NCBI GenBank assembly: GCA_034696485.1
Contig: JAQIWT010000235.1
Span: 1-26,641, forward strand
Reading direction: 5' to 3'
DNA length: 26,641 nt
Origin: Isohypsibius dastychi
Taxonomy: Eukaryota; Tardigrada; Eutardigrada; Parachela; Isohypsibiidae
The stretch's first letter is position 1; every line of letters starts with the position of its first letter. Position numbers and translations under genes: made by a program. Of this stretch, positions 9,411 to 23,500 are shown one piece after another. The notes below the pieces were generated by a model. That model searched no databases and had not been told where the DNA came from. It was given only the letters and a program-made list of their open reading frames with translations.

Positions 9411-12400
9411 CTAAACAAACAATAAACTATTAGAAACATCAATTCGAAGTACACAAATCTCGCCAAAAAAGAAATATGGCTGCGCTTGAAACTGACATTT
9501 TGCCGGGTGATTGAATGAAATTAGTCCGGTGCAGATTTAAACAATAGTAAAGGTCAGGATGAGAGTTGATGTGATTGAGATAAAAGCATTAAGGGAAAGA
9601 GGAAGATGGGGACGATTAATGTGTGGCCAGAAAGATGAAGCGGAACAAGAAAATCACGCAGTAGACGAATCATCTTGGGAGCCTTCTTAAACGTAGCGTT
9701 TAGTTGAACGAGGAGGGTTAACAAGGAAAAGAATAGATGAGGATGAAGGAAAAATAAGCATAGAAAATTGAATTAATAATTTGCTACTCGCTTCACTCCT
9801 CTCTCCTCTTCTCCCTCTCGTTCTTCAATCTAAGAGAGCTTTCTTTTCTTTCTTGCCCAACGTTCCTGCCCACCATTCATTGTCGGCATGGCAGATGCAG
9901 AAACGGAAAATAGCAGGCAGCCCTTCGTGTGCTGCGCTACTCCTTTCTTCTCTGTGAAATTACGGAGACCATAAAAATGCCTGTTTTGACAAGACGAACT
10001 TAATGGTGAGGAATGATGTTGCGTCGGCTCCTCGAAGCTGAACTGATGACGGAAACGAGAGACATGGAGCGAGCAAGTGACAAGCTCTGACAAGTTTATT
10101 GCAAACTCTCCTCAACCGCCAATGTTTCAACCCCCAAGCAACACTGATCTCGCCGAGAAAAAAGGACCTAACAAAATGGTGATGATTGAGAAGGTGTTTT
10201 AATCCAAAAAGAAGTCTTGGACGTAGAGCACCTAATCTATGAAAACTGTCAGAGGTGGAACGTAAATGAGGTTTCTGATGCAACCGACATAGTTTTACAG
10301 ATTCAGATCGATTGGCGAACTGGGAGACATCTTTAAGAGTCAATTAATGTTATTATTAAACGAGTTCTGGGAAGAGGAGACAACTTGTACCAACTTGCGC
10401 CGGGAGCGCAGAGGCTGTTGAGATAATCCTCCTTCACCAGTCTATCACCGCTCTTTCCTTCACAAACACATATTTAACCGACTTGCCTCCCCGATCGATA
10501 ATTTCAACGAGGGCGTTTTTAAAATAATTCCCGTTTACACGCTGATTCCCGGTAATTTGGTGCGATGGCACAGAAAAAAGACGATATCAGTTTCTGGTAA
10601 TCACTGTTATGGTCACGGACATATTTAGGTCTGCTAAATATGAACTTGCGCGAAAACAAGATGGCGCTGTGCTCAATGAAATGCCGCACCCCGGAAGAAA
10701 GACCGGGTATCTTTCGAGCTAGTGACCCACCTAGACCCGGATAAACTTTGTGAATCCAAGTCCGGTGGTGACGTTCATCCCCTTTTCTTCATCCTCACGG
10801 ACTGAAATTATTCCTGTCAGATCTAATTACCTTCTTCTCTTCCTGAATAGTTCATTGCCATTTCGTTCCATCCCGACTCCTTGGTCTCAATTGGAAACAT
10901 TTCAAGAAAACAACAATGTCCCTAAGTAATTCAATACAAGGCAAACAAAATCGCTGGCTAAAAAATCTGATTCTTACAGAAGGGGATTAATTGTAACTTG
11001 ATCGAACGGCAACATCCTGATTTCGGCATTTGTTTTTCTAACTCCATTCTCCAAGCCGATCCTTTCTTTGCAGTCACTTGGAGTAACAACATCTGTATGA
11101 GCAAGAATGGCACTTGACGTAATCGAGATGCAATATCCCAAATTACGTAAAGCGGAACCATATGGTTGCCGGCAATATTTCCTCTCACTCGCATGATGTA
11201 AAACGGCGGTTATCTGGCACAAATTAAAAACGAGAGAAAAAAGTCGTTGCACAATCTGTCAATATCTAATAGACTTCGCCACTTGCAATCTTGAACAAAC
11301 ACACCGCCCCTCTATAATCACCATATAGATGAACAAAAACACATTTTTATTAGTTTTTGAAGCATGTGTTTCTCGGCTTTGGTACGTCATAACAGCCCAT
11401 GTTGATCCGACCCGAATCCAGATATGATGTGTGACATATCAGCGAATTGCTTCCCGGTATTGAGTCACGCGCCAATCAGTTGGAAAATTTCATAGAAACT
11501 GACTAATGGGGAGATGAGAGATATTCGAGCTGGTCGTTATAAAAAATGGCTCCGTTTGACACTGCATCGATTTGAATTTGATCGATTTTAGACAGGAAAA
11601 GAGCCACTCGCAAAACGCCGGTCACAATTGAGGATGAAGCAAAAGACCAACTCTTGAAGATTATTCTGATTTTCGGAAATTACAGAGGCTGTTTTGCGTG
11701 TGAGAGAAGGGGGGTCGTTAGAGAAAATGGTCCATCTCATTTTATTAGCCGCTCAAGCGCGTCTCCCGGACAAAAGAGGATATGTTTTCTTTCGATACTC
11801 TCCTGCTTTCTGTCAATATAACTCATCGCCAATTTCCCCGTCAGTCGATAGAGTTTATGACCTTTCTACCCAACAGACTTCACTCGAATGCGCTAATCTG
11901 GCTCGAAAAATGAGTGAAAAAAATGACAGGCGGCTTGACGTTTGAATAATTTGATTTTGCTGCTCGAGGGAATCAGCTTCATCTGATAACGGGGAAAACG
12001 TCCACTCCATAAAACTTACATTTTTCGAAATACAGACGTAAGAACCAGCAGCAGATATCAAAGTTTGTGAAATGATAGCGTATATATACTGATAAATGCA
12101 GAATGAAAACGAAAAAGCCGTTAATCGGGAGAAGAAAGCGCGTTTTAAAAATGAGCATCTGACATTTCCTGTATGACGATAATCGTGCCATACATGAATA
12201 TTATATCGATCCATCATAATTCCTAAGAAGGGCCAATCATTATTCACAACGGACTTACCAATTATTCCAATTCTTTCTTCCCAGGTGTGTGTATGGATCA
12301 CCTAAACACCTGACATGGGATGAGTAGTGCTCAGCCAATGGGACATAAAGAATGATACATAAATTTATTCGGACGATTCGATCGGCGGTTTTGTGTCTCA

Positions 12401-14052
12401 AGTGTCAAATATTGGAAATTGGTTGGCGCCAAAGAATTTTAAAGCACATTTATCAAGGCGACGTGGGTTGGATGGAGAAATCTGTCGATCCAAGGGAAGG
12501 ATGGGAAAAGGGAGAAATCACATGGTGCAAATCGGGGAAGAACAAGCGAATGAGAGAAGACCGGAGTCGGTTATGATTACACTTGCCTATCGTCCTCTTT
12601 TCTATCTCATCTCATCCATGAAGCAGCAAGCCCGAGTCCCTGCTGTGGCTTCATCTCTTTTACACTTATTTAAACCGATCCAACCATTCCGTTCCCGTTC
12701 CCCTTTCGCTCACTGTTTCACACAACTTAATGCTGATGTGGAAAACAGAGAGCACCGATAATGTATGGTACATGTGGGAGCAAGAGTGTCGATCGATAAT
12801 CTGACCAACTTCCCTTTCTTCGCACCGGCGCTCTTTTGATTGCACTCTTTGTTATCGCCGCTCTGGTTCCGGATTTCGCTCTAATTTTTTACTTCGGAAA
12901 AACGCAATGACTACGAACTTAGCCAGAACAAAAAGTCACCTCATAGATCTCGTGTGTCAACCACGGAAACCGTCAGGTTACCCTTATTAAACGTCAATAG
13001 ACTTTGGCGATTGGTTATGACCTTCGGGCGTCCACCGGCCAGATGCTCGTGAGACAGGTTGCGGAAGGCTGTGGAATGGTCTTCAGCAAAAATAATAGCG
13101 GGCCGTTATGTGCCTCAATCAGAAAGGTCGTCTAGGTTCCCAGGTCATCTTTATTCCAAGGGAACCCGCAGACAGCAATTTCACTTGATCTTTAGAATTA
13201 CTTTTAAATTCAGAACTGATCAAAAATATAAAAGCTCTAGCCCCGATGAATTTTTTCTACTTTTTTATGATATTTTGTCGACTTTTTGAAATGCAAACTG
13301 ACAATGGAGTTGAATGTAGACGCTCGATCCTGAATCGTCGGTGATATCCAAGCCATGCACTGGGAAGGAATGAAATGAGACGTTGTTACTTGAATACAAC
13401 CTTCCGCAAAAGTGGCAGAACAATGTTTTCGCACAGGCACGGAGTGACACGCATCGAAAGGTTTTTGTAAACCTTTGAATTTCGATTTCTTCTATTTTCC
13501 ATGAGTAAGCATATTGTTGTTGATCACATCACATTAAATGAAACGTTTCGTGTGCTCAAATCACCAAAAGCTTGTTTTTCTTGAGAACAATTCGATGAAG
13601 GCACCCAGACAATTAATACCGAGAAGAACAGAGTATTTATGGATGCTTAAGATCAAGATAATCACCCTCACTGACCGGCCAGGCTGACTGACCATTGCTT
13701 CCCCCCCCCCCCCCCGGGTTTTTGAGCCGAAGTGCTGTCTCAGCCAGAATTCTCAATGTGGCAGACAGGGTGCATAAAGTGAGTAAAGAGAGGATGATTG
13801 AGTTTCATTCAAAAATAATTCAGAATATCGTGAATCTTCAGAATATCGTGAATCACAAGAAACGTGTTATCTCTTAGAGCGATAACCCAAGTAGAGCGCA
13901 TTAATACTGTATGATCTCGCTTTTGCGCATGTCACGTCGAGGTTGGCGGTGGCTGTTGTCTCGGGAACAAATTCTCGGGGTGAAAGCGAGTCATCCGAAG
14001 ATGAGTCCAGTGATCTTCCTAAAATCAAGCTTGTTTGTGAATTCGGTTACGG
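9411..14052. other. Long non-coding stretch, probably upstream intron or 5' flank of the Syt7-like gene
   Basis: No recognised exon. It begins at the acceptor TTTAG before the first visible Syt7-like exon, so part must be intron of that gene. A pyrimidine-rich block (about 9785-9850) is purine-rich on the transcribed minus strand. Open frames up to 148 codons (minus 11855-12301) look random and lack domains. A short transmembrane exon for the synaptotagmin could be hidden here, but I could not identify one. Confidence 0.45.
13701..13715. repeat. Poly(C) tract, 15 nt
   Basis: Uninterrupted run of 15 C preceded by TT and followed by GGG, in non-coding sequence upstream of the foldback repeat. 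Confidence 0.9.
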
Positions 14053-14293
14053 TACCAGCATGAAACGTAATCTCGCCGCCGACTTTTGCGATCATAATCT
14101 AGTCGCTGCCCCCCACCCCCCCCCCCCCCCCATAAGAATGTAGCTTGACCCGGAAATAATCAGACCTCCGCCCAACTGTGCTTTTGCAATGTGAATTGGA
14201 CGCAGATTTCGGATTGGTCGATTTACCAGGCCTTGGGGGGCAGCGAGATTATGATCGCAAAGGTCGGCGGCAAGATTACGTGTTATGCTGGTA
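14053..14293. repeat. Foldback repeat, arms of about 60 bp around a 120-bp centre
   Basis: The left arm (14053-14114) and right arm (14234-14293) are near-perfect reverse complements. Both start from TACCAGCAT at the outside, pass through CGTAATCT, GCCGCCGAC, TTTGCGATCATAATCT, and end in GCTGCCCCCC near the centre. Differences are a few substitutions and a small indel. The centre starts with a 16-nt C run (14116-14131). No flanking duplication was found, so this is either a foldback or MITE-type element or a local inverted duplication. A transcript through it could form a long hairpin. Confidence 0.85.
14116..14131. repeat. Poly(C) tract, 16 nt
   Basis: Run of 16 C separated by one A from a C6 run that ends the left arm of the foldback repeat. 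Confidence 0.9.
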
Positions 14294-14691
14294 GATACGT
14301 TTGATTAGCAGTGCTTTTATTTCAAACAGTCAAATTCACCCACCTAGATACCAGATACCCGGGATTGCCATACCGGTGGAAGATTTAGTAGGCTTTTTGG
14401 GAACCGGTACAAGTTCTCCGCTTCAGGAGTCCAAGGTGATTCCCGGTCCTAAAAGATGGCACAGTGAAACCTGTTGAACTGAACACCTTTTGGTCTGTCC
14501 CACGAAGAGCAGTATCTATTTCAACATCGAGGTAGAGATATTCTCTGTCCAGCCAAGATGAATCGAATAGTACCTCGATTCCATAATGTGTTTGCCGAAA
14601 GACGGGTCTAAACTTAAAGTGTCTGAACCAGCAGAGCCCGTATCAATGTGTCTTGCGTTTAATTTGTCTATACGTGAGTAAAATAGGCCTT

Positions 14692-14726
14692 ACCATAAGA
14701 TGTCAAAGGAAAATGGAGTACATCAA
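14692..14726 (+). repeat. 35-bp direct repeat, copy 1
   Basis: This copy starts ACCATAAGAT and ends AGTACATCAA. It matches the second copy at 14817-14851 in 32 of 35 positions; the starts are 125 bp apart. Confidence 0.85.
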
Positions 14727-14816
14727 TCATGTTACGATGATGGTAACCGCTTACGCTTATGAACCTATGATCTTGTTAATCGTGTCTGCAGCCGACTGAT
14801 TTGGTAGCTACTTTCA

Positions 14817-14851
14817 ACCATAAGATACCAAAGGAAAATGAAGTACATCAA
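14817..14851 (+). repeat. 35-bp direct repeat, copy 2
   Basis: Second copy of the repeat at 14692-14726, differing at three positions. The sequence between the copies shows no further similarity to either. Confidence 0.85.
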
Positions 14852-15361
14852 AACCTTCACACTTCCGATCTTGTCCAGTGACATGAGATGTTTACTGTAT
14901 GTTCCCGATCAGAGTGCAAGTCGGAAACGTTAAGGACTTGTCCCAGTGCTGCATTTTTAGGAAGTCGCCTTGTGAAATGCTCTGCTTAGTATAATACCAC
15001 CGTGAGTGCTGCGTAACGGTAAGTTTGACACAAATATTCAAAAAAAGCATTTCCTTAAAAGATTGACCAAGTAAGCTACAGTAGTCGTTGTCGTTGGGCC
15101 GGTTGGAAACAAGACGTTGATCGGCGTTCCGGTGGATTGTTCAGTAAGCCAATCTAAAGGGCGATTTAGAGCGTTCATTACAAGTTACTAATTGCATTTG
15201 TGAAGAATGGACAATTTTGAGGTCTCGCCTTCTGTTCGGTGTGGAGCCGGTTTTCTGAAATGGATCTCCAACATTCCCTGAATCTTCAGTAAAATGAAGC
15301 AAATGACATGTCCTTGATAATAACTGACTCGATCAGATTTAATTTTAAAATCGGTAACCAC

Positions 15362-15376
15362 GGGGGGGGGGGGGGG
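15362..15376. repeat. Poly(G) tract, 15 nt
   Basis: Uninterrupted run of 15 G in non-coding sequence, flanked by CCAC and ATCGAC. Confidence 0.9.
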
Positions 15377-17546
15377 ATCGACTGAATTCAATGGAGGACT
15401 GTTTTTTTGTGAGTCTGATTGCAACTTGCCGTCAGAGAGAAAGAGAGATAGATGGCGCCCCTACGGAAGATGTGTCTATCCATGTCCTTTCGGTCCAAAA
15501 CGATGATGTGACGGGAATTGTGCCATGCCAGCAGAAACTGCTGTGCTGAATAAGAATTCTGTGCGGTTTGGAATCCCAAGTACCGTAGCGCACTTATTAA
15601 TTTTTTCAAGCTTCTACAAATTGAAGAAAGTAGACGGTTGAACCTTTTGATTTTGTTCCGGTGCGTCAGGTTCTCTTCAAAATCGCGACTCATTATTCGG
15701 CCCACACACAAAGTAAAGTATGAGTGTCCTCTTGACTGAGATTCTACTGTGAGAACCCAGAGCCCAACTGCCAGCTTAGCAACTAAATGCTCCTTGCGTC
15801 AACACACACACACCCTTGTGAAGCTTTCAATCCCTTCTTCCGGCTTGAATCCATGAAACATTTTTCCCTCCCATAAAACCATGCAAACTGCCAACGCTAA
15901 AAATATAGAAAAGAACAAGATAAAGGTTGAAAGTGTTTAAACGGTGACAAACATGTTCGGTTGGAATATAACCCAGCACCAAACGGTTGAGCCATTTCCT
16001 GACAGCTGATAGCGAAAGAGTGAGAACAAGAGAAGGGGCATTCCTCTCCTTCATGTCGATAACAAATGTTGTTCAAGAGTTTTTTGTTCAACTCGGCTCT
16101 TAATGATCATGATAAGGCCGTTAGAAATGTGAGCCACTTCGCATCAAGCGTCTATACTCTATAAAGTAATTCTCTGACTCCAGAGTATGAGCGTGTTTCT
16201 TCAGTCTTCGGGAAAGCATGCGGCATTATTCTCTGATCAGCATTTGCGGATATCGAAGGGGTAAGTCTCCTTTGTAGCTGACCTTTTGAATTTGTGGTTT
16301 CTATCACGTTTCTGGGATGTCCTCTCAGCAGTCAAGCGGAATAACGACAGAAATTTGCAGAGCGTTATTAGCCTACTTTTCACAGTTAGAACGACGATTG
16401 TCCAATGTGATTGATTCGATTTCTATCGATTTGCGGAAAAGCATGTTTGATGGCATTATTAATCAAACGGCTGATTTCTTTTTAGTTCGGTTGACATTTA
16501 ATAAGGCAGTAAAGCCATCAATTTTCTTCGGTTTGATGGGGAGAATGACATTCATACCCCCAAAAATCCCACCTTATCGTACAAATTTCATCTGTCCCAG
16601 TACAAAATACTCGAGTTTTTGAGCATTGAGCTTAACTTCTCATCAACTACAGTTAGAGCGACAAATACAGCCCACCATTTTTATCACGTTTCTCTTTTGA
16701 ATCAAGGTCATTGATCTCCAGACAATGTGTCGTGTGCACTTCAAGATCATTTTTGAATTAATCATGAAAGGTCACAGAATTCATAACATTCCAGCTTGAA
16801 AGATACGCGATAGGTAGAATAAAAATAAACACAAATTTAGTTATGAAAGCGGTTCAGTTGAGCTGATTGATATTTGATCAGAGTATAATCAGTCTGGATA
16901 GAGAAGTGTTAATAAGGTAGTGATGTGTTCCATCGATTTGACATACGCTATCTGAATTGACAGGATGATTCTATAGCGCCGGATCGTGAATAAAGTAGTG
17001 TATACATACTCCCCTATAGACAAAAGTGCGTTCATCCGCAATATCAATCAGATTTCATGCTCATGGCATGTTGAATAAACATAACACGGTCACTCTGTAA
17101 ACTTGCACTTTGAAACAACAAACTCGATATCTCGTATGGTAGCAAGTGAAATAATTGGTTCCATCAATTTCCATCTCAGGTCTCTCAAGTGACGCTCTTT
17201 TCTCGTTTAATTATTTCCGTTCTCTCAGTTCAAACGTATGACATCTTGATGGCACAACACAGCCTCCAGCTTGGGACCCCTTAAGATGTGCGTAGAAGAA
17301 AGGGGAAATGGGGAGGAGAAAAAAATGTGCTACTTTGATTAATTGCAACATCCGTTTTGCCGGTCTTAAGAGCTAAAAGTTAAAAATGTATTGATAAACG
17401 TATTCAGTTTGTGGTTGAATTGGATAAGTTTTTTTGAACGCGTGAATACAGTTTAATAATCAGCTCGTTATACCATCTCATTTTTTAAACAGTGGCGACG
17501 CTAATGTGATCGGGCTGATTATTATGAGGACAGAGAAAGAGCGGCG

Positions 17547-20500
17547 ATGGAGACGGGCTTAGAAGCTTTTCGACTTTTCTACTATTACAATAGTCCGGCA
17601 ATATGGGATCGATGGCGGTCTCGAGAGAAACCACCCTCAAATCTCCAGCAACACTTTAATCATACTCTTCTCTCGACAACCTCAACCTCGCTCTCCCCCC
17701 ATCCGACAACGCCACACTCCCCGTCAAACACCACTCATGTCTCACTCCTTTCCGCCAATTTTTCTTCTGCAACCATTTTCCATCATTTATACAACGAAGA
17801 AGATACGGACAATGCTCAACTCATGATCCTCAATGTGGCTGAATTACTTCAGCCGGGAAGCACCACCACCACCATCAATTACACCACCAGTAATGCATCC
17901 CTACCATTATCATCATCATTTCAGGATCATCCGCTTAATTATTGGGCATTGTTGGTTATCATACTTATTTTAGCGGGAATTATTGGCAATGCGCTGGTCT
18001 GCATCGCCATCATAACCGACAAGCGTCTTCAACAGCCGACCAACTATTTTCTAGTCTCATTAGCTGTTGCTGACCTTCTTGTATCCATTGCTGTGATGCC
18101 ACTGGGAATCTGGGCTGAATTCTATGGTAAGTGGCAAAAGGAAGGACAGGGAAGTAATGTATTCTGACATGAACATGAGAGATTAACACGTCAATAATGC
18201 CGCAAATCTCGGACTAAAAATAACAAAATCGCATATCTGATATTCAATGCCCGACTAAGCGGAAGCGATAAAATTATAAATAAACACTCGCGGGTGTGTT
18301 GACAATTGACATTGAGCCCAGCCTGATACGTTTCGAATAAAATCCCGCCAATTTAACGGCAGATATAAGAAAGCCGTCTTTTAATCAATCATGAAAATTG
18401 GGAGTAATTAGCCGCCGATCAATTCAGCTCTGCTCTGTCTTCAAGCACCCGTTGCAATCTATTCTATATATGTTGCAGATTCTCTGTTTGCTGGGACAAA
18501 AATGTGTTGTGTTAATATATCTGTCATTAAGCTTATAACTCGGCGACGACGCGTTTCTCCCTTGACAACTAGCTGACAGACCGGGACGTTCTTTTCCAAA
18601 ATTGGCAAAGGCAATACCCTTGTATGTAAGGGGGGGGGGCTTCTTTTTAGATGGGTAACTGACCTTATTGGACATTTTGCTTCAGTTCTTTATGGAATGA
18701 GGGATGAGGAAGTGTTTGTTATGTTTGGCAACCGTACGATAAGTGAGTCCGGAAGAGGGAAAGAAGAAAAGGAAGAGATATCCCAGCGAGAATTAACGAT
18801 GCATCTTGTCACAAAAGAAAAGACGTGATGGCTTATTCCTGTGGGAGCGGGACTTTCAATATGTATTCGACTTCCGCACAGTTTGTCAAGTGTCAATGGT
18901 ATGGAGGGGGAAAAAAGAACAAAACACAACGTCCTCTTTATACATTCACCAAATGCCATTTTCACTATCACAATCGCTCCATCTTACCAGCTCCCTCAAC
19001 TCACACCAATCCATTCATGACAATCGCACAAGAAAAGCTAATTCGCAGAAGGCTAATTTTGATGCGATAAATTGTATTTGCCAAGTTCAATGTGCGAACT
19101 ATTTGACTTGGTTCCAAAACGGGTCTTTAAAGAGACCATTCAGAGAAAAAAGTCTCCTAACATGATGATACATCTTTGTTTCCCTTCGCAGTACGCTGGA
19201 TCTAACACCGTGACCTCAGATAATGCTGCTGTTATTGCGAGCTTTTTTCGATTGTTTTCACTTTTTTTCGTTTCCCTCACTGAAAGTGGACGTTAAAAGC
19301 TGATCGTCAAAATGGATTCAGTGAGCAAGATTTGCCTCGCAAAGATCAGATTTACACGCTCTGAAGAATGATGATAGGTTCGTGAGGTCATTAAGCAAAG
19401 AGCAGCTCCCTGATATCAGAGTCGAAAAGTTGATGTGACGAGATGCGATGCGATGAGACAGGGCGGGGAAGTTTAGATGGCGATGAAATGGAGAAAAGTC
19501 ATTACGAGTAAATAATGAAAAATATCCCCTTCTCTTCTTCGCCTCCCCTCCTGCCGTGCTTAAGAAAAACAACCCCCCAACCCTAACCCGGCTAGCATTT
19601 ATCTTTTTTAACTGTTTTATTTTAAATGCATTTGCCATTTTCTCTCGGCTTGGCCTCTTTTCTCTCGAGCAAGAGAGCGCGACCAGGCGGCTCATTAAAG
19701 TGGCTTTACAATCGTGATTCTTCTATTACCACACTCTCTTCAACCGGATGTCCGCCTCAACTGCCAAATCTCACAAACTTACGGCTTTCCAACTTGATAC
19801 ACTTTTACAACCTGATGTTTTTTCTCCGTCTGTCTGATCAAGATGCAAAGTGTTAACGACCTCATCTCAAACTTCGTTCCCATCATCACTTTTATCAAAC
19901 TCCCCAGGCATCCTCTTTTTGGAATTTTGCAAAAGCAAAACAACACAAGGTTACAAAAAAATGTAAACCGCAAATATGCGATTAACTAAGCGAGTATAAA
20001 TGAATTGGTCATTTGGATGTTAGTTCATTAGGCAATCAGAGCTCATCCTCCAGCATAATTGGCCATTTCCCGGAGGAGCTGGCGCATTATCTGCCCACTT
20101 TGGAGGCAACTGAGGAAAACATGGCAGATAATGAATGAAATGACAAGAAGAGCAATTCAAAGTTGTTTCTTATTCAATCCATTACGCATGCATCTCTTTC
20201 CCCCTGCTGTGATTGACATAGACGACATCTTATTGCATTCTTCAAAACAAACATATGCGCACACTTGAAAAGACGGGCTACTTTGCAAGCTGCTTACTTC
20301 CATCCCTATTTAATTCATATGTTTTGACGTAATTGCCAGCTTTGACTTTCTTGAGTGATGCACACAAGCTGTGAGCGGCGTGACGATGGTTGTCTCGGTG
20401 AAGAACGCTTCTGAATGAATAGAAGGTTAGAAGTCTGCGTAAAATGCCGGAAAATATCCACCCCACTAATTTATCCGGCTCCGGTGTAGTCTGACCTTTC

Positions 20501-23500
20501 GCTGGTCTGAAATCGTTCCCAGTGAAGAGCTGAGTGTTGGCGGTTCCATGCGGTTTTCTGATTGCCAAAGACGCATACAAACACTGTGAAGTACGATGAA
20601 AGATGGCCCGATTTAATTCAGCTCTCAGCTATATAATAGCATTTTTCGCCCGCAAACGAGGTTCCGAAGACCTGTCACAATGACACTGCTACGCTTACAG
20701 TGTTAGCCAGTCCTTTCCTTGAAGCCGCTCTTATTCAAAAGTTTGCAGGTAACAGTTGGTTATCATTGTGCCATTTTTCGAACTTGTCACTCTAAACTTC
20801 CCACCAATATCGTTGTAAATTCACAAATGGTTGTGTTAAAAATTTCGGAGTTTGTGGTTCCGGGCCACATGTACTCCATCCTGCCGATTGGTTGGAATCG
20901 TTTGATACAATAAATCAAGATCGCAACCCCATCTATTTACCAACCGGACCCCGCAGTCTCGATTGAGTAAATCAGAACTCACTAATTCAACTCATCAGCA
21001 GGACGGAATATAACGGTGATTCGCATTGTCCTTTCGCGCTCTAAAGGGGCAAATTCAGCCATGTACAGTACTGTATCTAGGAGTTCCTCCATTCGGGGAG
21101 TTTTGCAACAATTCGTCGCTTTTCCGGTTAAGATTTCTCCAACCAATCAACAACATTTTCGTTCGAGCCGATGTTCTGCGGTTGGACAAGAGCTTGCAGA
21201 CACTGTTCACCGCGTATTGACATAAAAATTACGAATAACACGTGGATGGCTTGTACCTTTATTTAATAAATGAGTAATAAGACCTAGGGAATCGGGAGCG
21301 TAATGGACTTTGATTTATCACGTCAATTGAGACGGTTCAAATCCACCGGATCTCGTTACGGAAGAGTCAAATCAAATGCGGAAACTATATAGTAAAAACG
21401 AAATCTCTCGAAAGTCAGGCTTTCTCTCTCGAAGATTCTTCTGGTCTAAGATTGAAAACAACCTACCGAATTCTGCACATCATAGAACAAATTGTCAGGT
21501 CCGACCTTTTCCCTCTCTTAGTTTCATTTGACTCTTTGAACTGCTATGCTAAATGACAGCGGTTTGTTGTGTGCCGCAGAACTCTGGGGATTTCCTGAAA
21601 GCGAAACCCGCAATCGCATGCTGTGAAGTTCTACAACCAGCCCTTACTCGGTATCTACACCAAGGTGGCTAGAAATCCAAGGTGACCAAAATTTTCCTAT
21701 AACCCTTCGTTGATAAATAATAAAGTCAAGACTTGACATCTACCACATGGAATTTGCTGGCTTTTGGGGGCTCGGCAGGCGATCGGGTTGACCAAACGTC
21801 GAGGTACCTCAGTTGACTTCATTTGTGATGGTATAAGAATCCAGGATACTGGGTAACGAGGTCATTCTGCGTAGACATGTTGCGTAAGGGCCGAGAAATT
21901 TATACACTTACCAGGTTTCAAGAAACGCCTTGCAAGTCTCGCACCATAATATTTTTAACTGATTTCAGAAAATCACTGTAACTCGAAAACTTCCAGGGTA
22001 CGTTGTGGGAGACTCTTTCTCGACAAGGGAAACTGCCCTGATGCCACTAAGAATGTTCAGAAGAATGTATATTTAAGACTTTATTCTTCTTTCCTCGTTT
22101 GACCTTTACCGGCTTGCGCAAACTGAGTATCTGCATGTCGGTGTTCTTGTGTCACTGACAAGCTACATCCTTGAAGAGTAGAAGACACACAGCCCTTTGA
22201 CTCGATATAATCCATTGGCTTGGCTGGTCGAGGGTAAATGTTCATAAATGGGAGAAACGTGTAATTTAATCATGTTGAGAACGTTTGTTGTCCTCCTGCT
22301 CGCCTAGACTTAAATTCAAATTCGGATTTAAGAAGAAACTGGAATCTGATTGCCAGCTAATCGGTTAGTTCATCCATCACAAGTCAATTTGTACGACTTG
22401 ACATTCGTGTATGCTGGTAAACCGGCAATTTATCAGACTAATGCCTTCACTCTCCAATTACATTTTCGAAATGGCGCTAATAAATCATTTTCTTTTCGGT
22501 TTCAGGATTTTGGCCTTTCGAATTCTACACGTGCCTGATCTACACGTTCATGGATATATTCTGTTGTACAGCCAGCATCATGCACATGTGTCTAATTAGC
22601 ATTGATCGCTATTACGGCATCAAAAAGCCACTACAGCGGACAAACACCAAGAAGGTACGAATGATGAAAATCGGTGCCATATGGGCAGTCAGCCTGCTCA
22701 TCTCCTGCCCCATGATCCCATGGAGTATCATTAATCCCACTTATATCCTACCCGAGGATCATCTCTGTGTCATTTCCAATGCATATCTCATGATCTACGG
22801 CTCGATTGTCGCCTTCTTCATACCCCAAATTACCATGTGTGTCATGATGTTCCTAACTGTCCGTCTTCTCAAAGCTCAAGCAGTATGGTCCGAGGGTAAA
22901 CGTGCAGCGATACGTAGGCCCCCTGAGACGGTGCGCTATCGCTCCAGTAGCAACACCCCCAACAACAGTTATCCCAATAAAGGATCAGGTGCCACAAATG
23001 GCAGCTCACATTTACTGTAAGTTAAACTCCAGCCCCCCCCCCCTTCTTCTTAAAAAATCCCTGTTTTACAGTGCTCGACCTCGAGAGGACTCTTCTTCCG
23101 AGACCCCTGATGACCTAGTTCTGAGCAACAGCAGCGGTGCGTCAAAGAAAGTCAAGCCTGTTTTTGGGAAAATGTCACAGGCCATCAGCATTCTGCAAAA
23201 GAAGAGAAGGAAAAGTAACAGCCGCAATACTGACAGCGAGAAGAAAGCGACAAAAGTCCTGACAATGGTTTTCATCCTCTTTTCCATCTGTTGGATGCCT
23301 TTTTTTATTTTCAATCTAATTCATGGAGTGTGCCTTTCACTGAACAAATTCGACTGCGTCGCCGATGTCTTCTTCCATATCTCCCTCTGGCTCGGATGGG
23401 CTTCGAGTATCGGTTAGTTTTTTTCAATCTCTCCAAACCATTTAAAGTGACCTTCATGATTTGATAGTCAATCCGATGATATACACGGTCATCAACCCAA

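Larger units (their letters stand above)
14294..17546. other. Non-coding stretch upstream of the 5-HT2-like receptor
   Basis: About 3.2 kb with no recognised exon. It should include the 5' flank and perhaps 5' UTR of the 5-HT2-like gene; TTTTTTAAACAG at about 17485-17493 could be a UTR splice acceptor. A direct repeat and a G tract are listed separately. The 101-codon open frame at 16317-16622 (plus) has no motif I recognise. Confidence 0.45.

Noticed and set aside
11855-12301. 148-codon open frame on the minus strand with a hydrophobic stretch, considered as the missing Syt7 membrane exon
   Set aside because: The hydrophobic part lacks the following Cys/basic cluster expected in Syt7 and no donor of fitting phase was found; most likely chance.
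13943-14143. Open frame with an acidic Ser-rich stretch (SESSEDESSDLP)
   Set aside because: It runs into the foldback arm and a poly(C) tract read as prolines, so it is unlikely to be real coding sequence.
21330-21360. GGTTCAAATCC resembling a tRNA B box
   Set aside because: The flanking bases do not form a T-stem and no A box or acceptor stem is present upstream.
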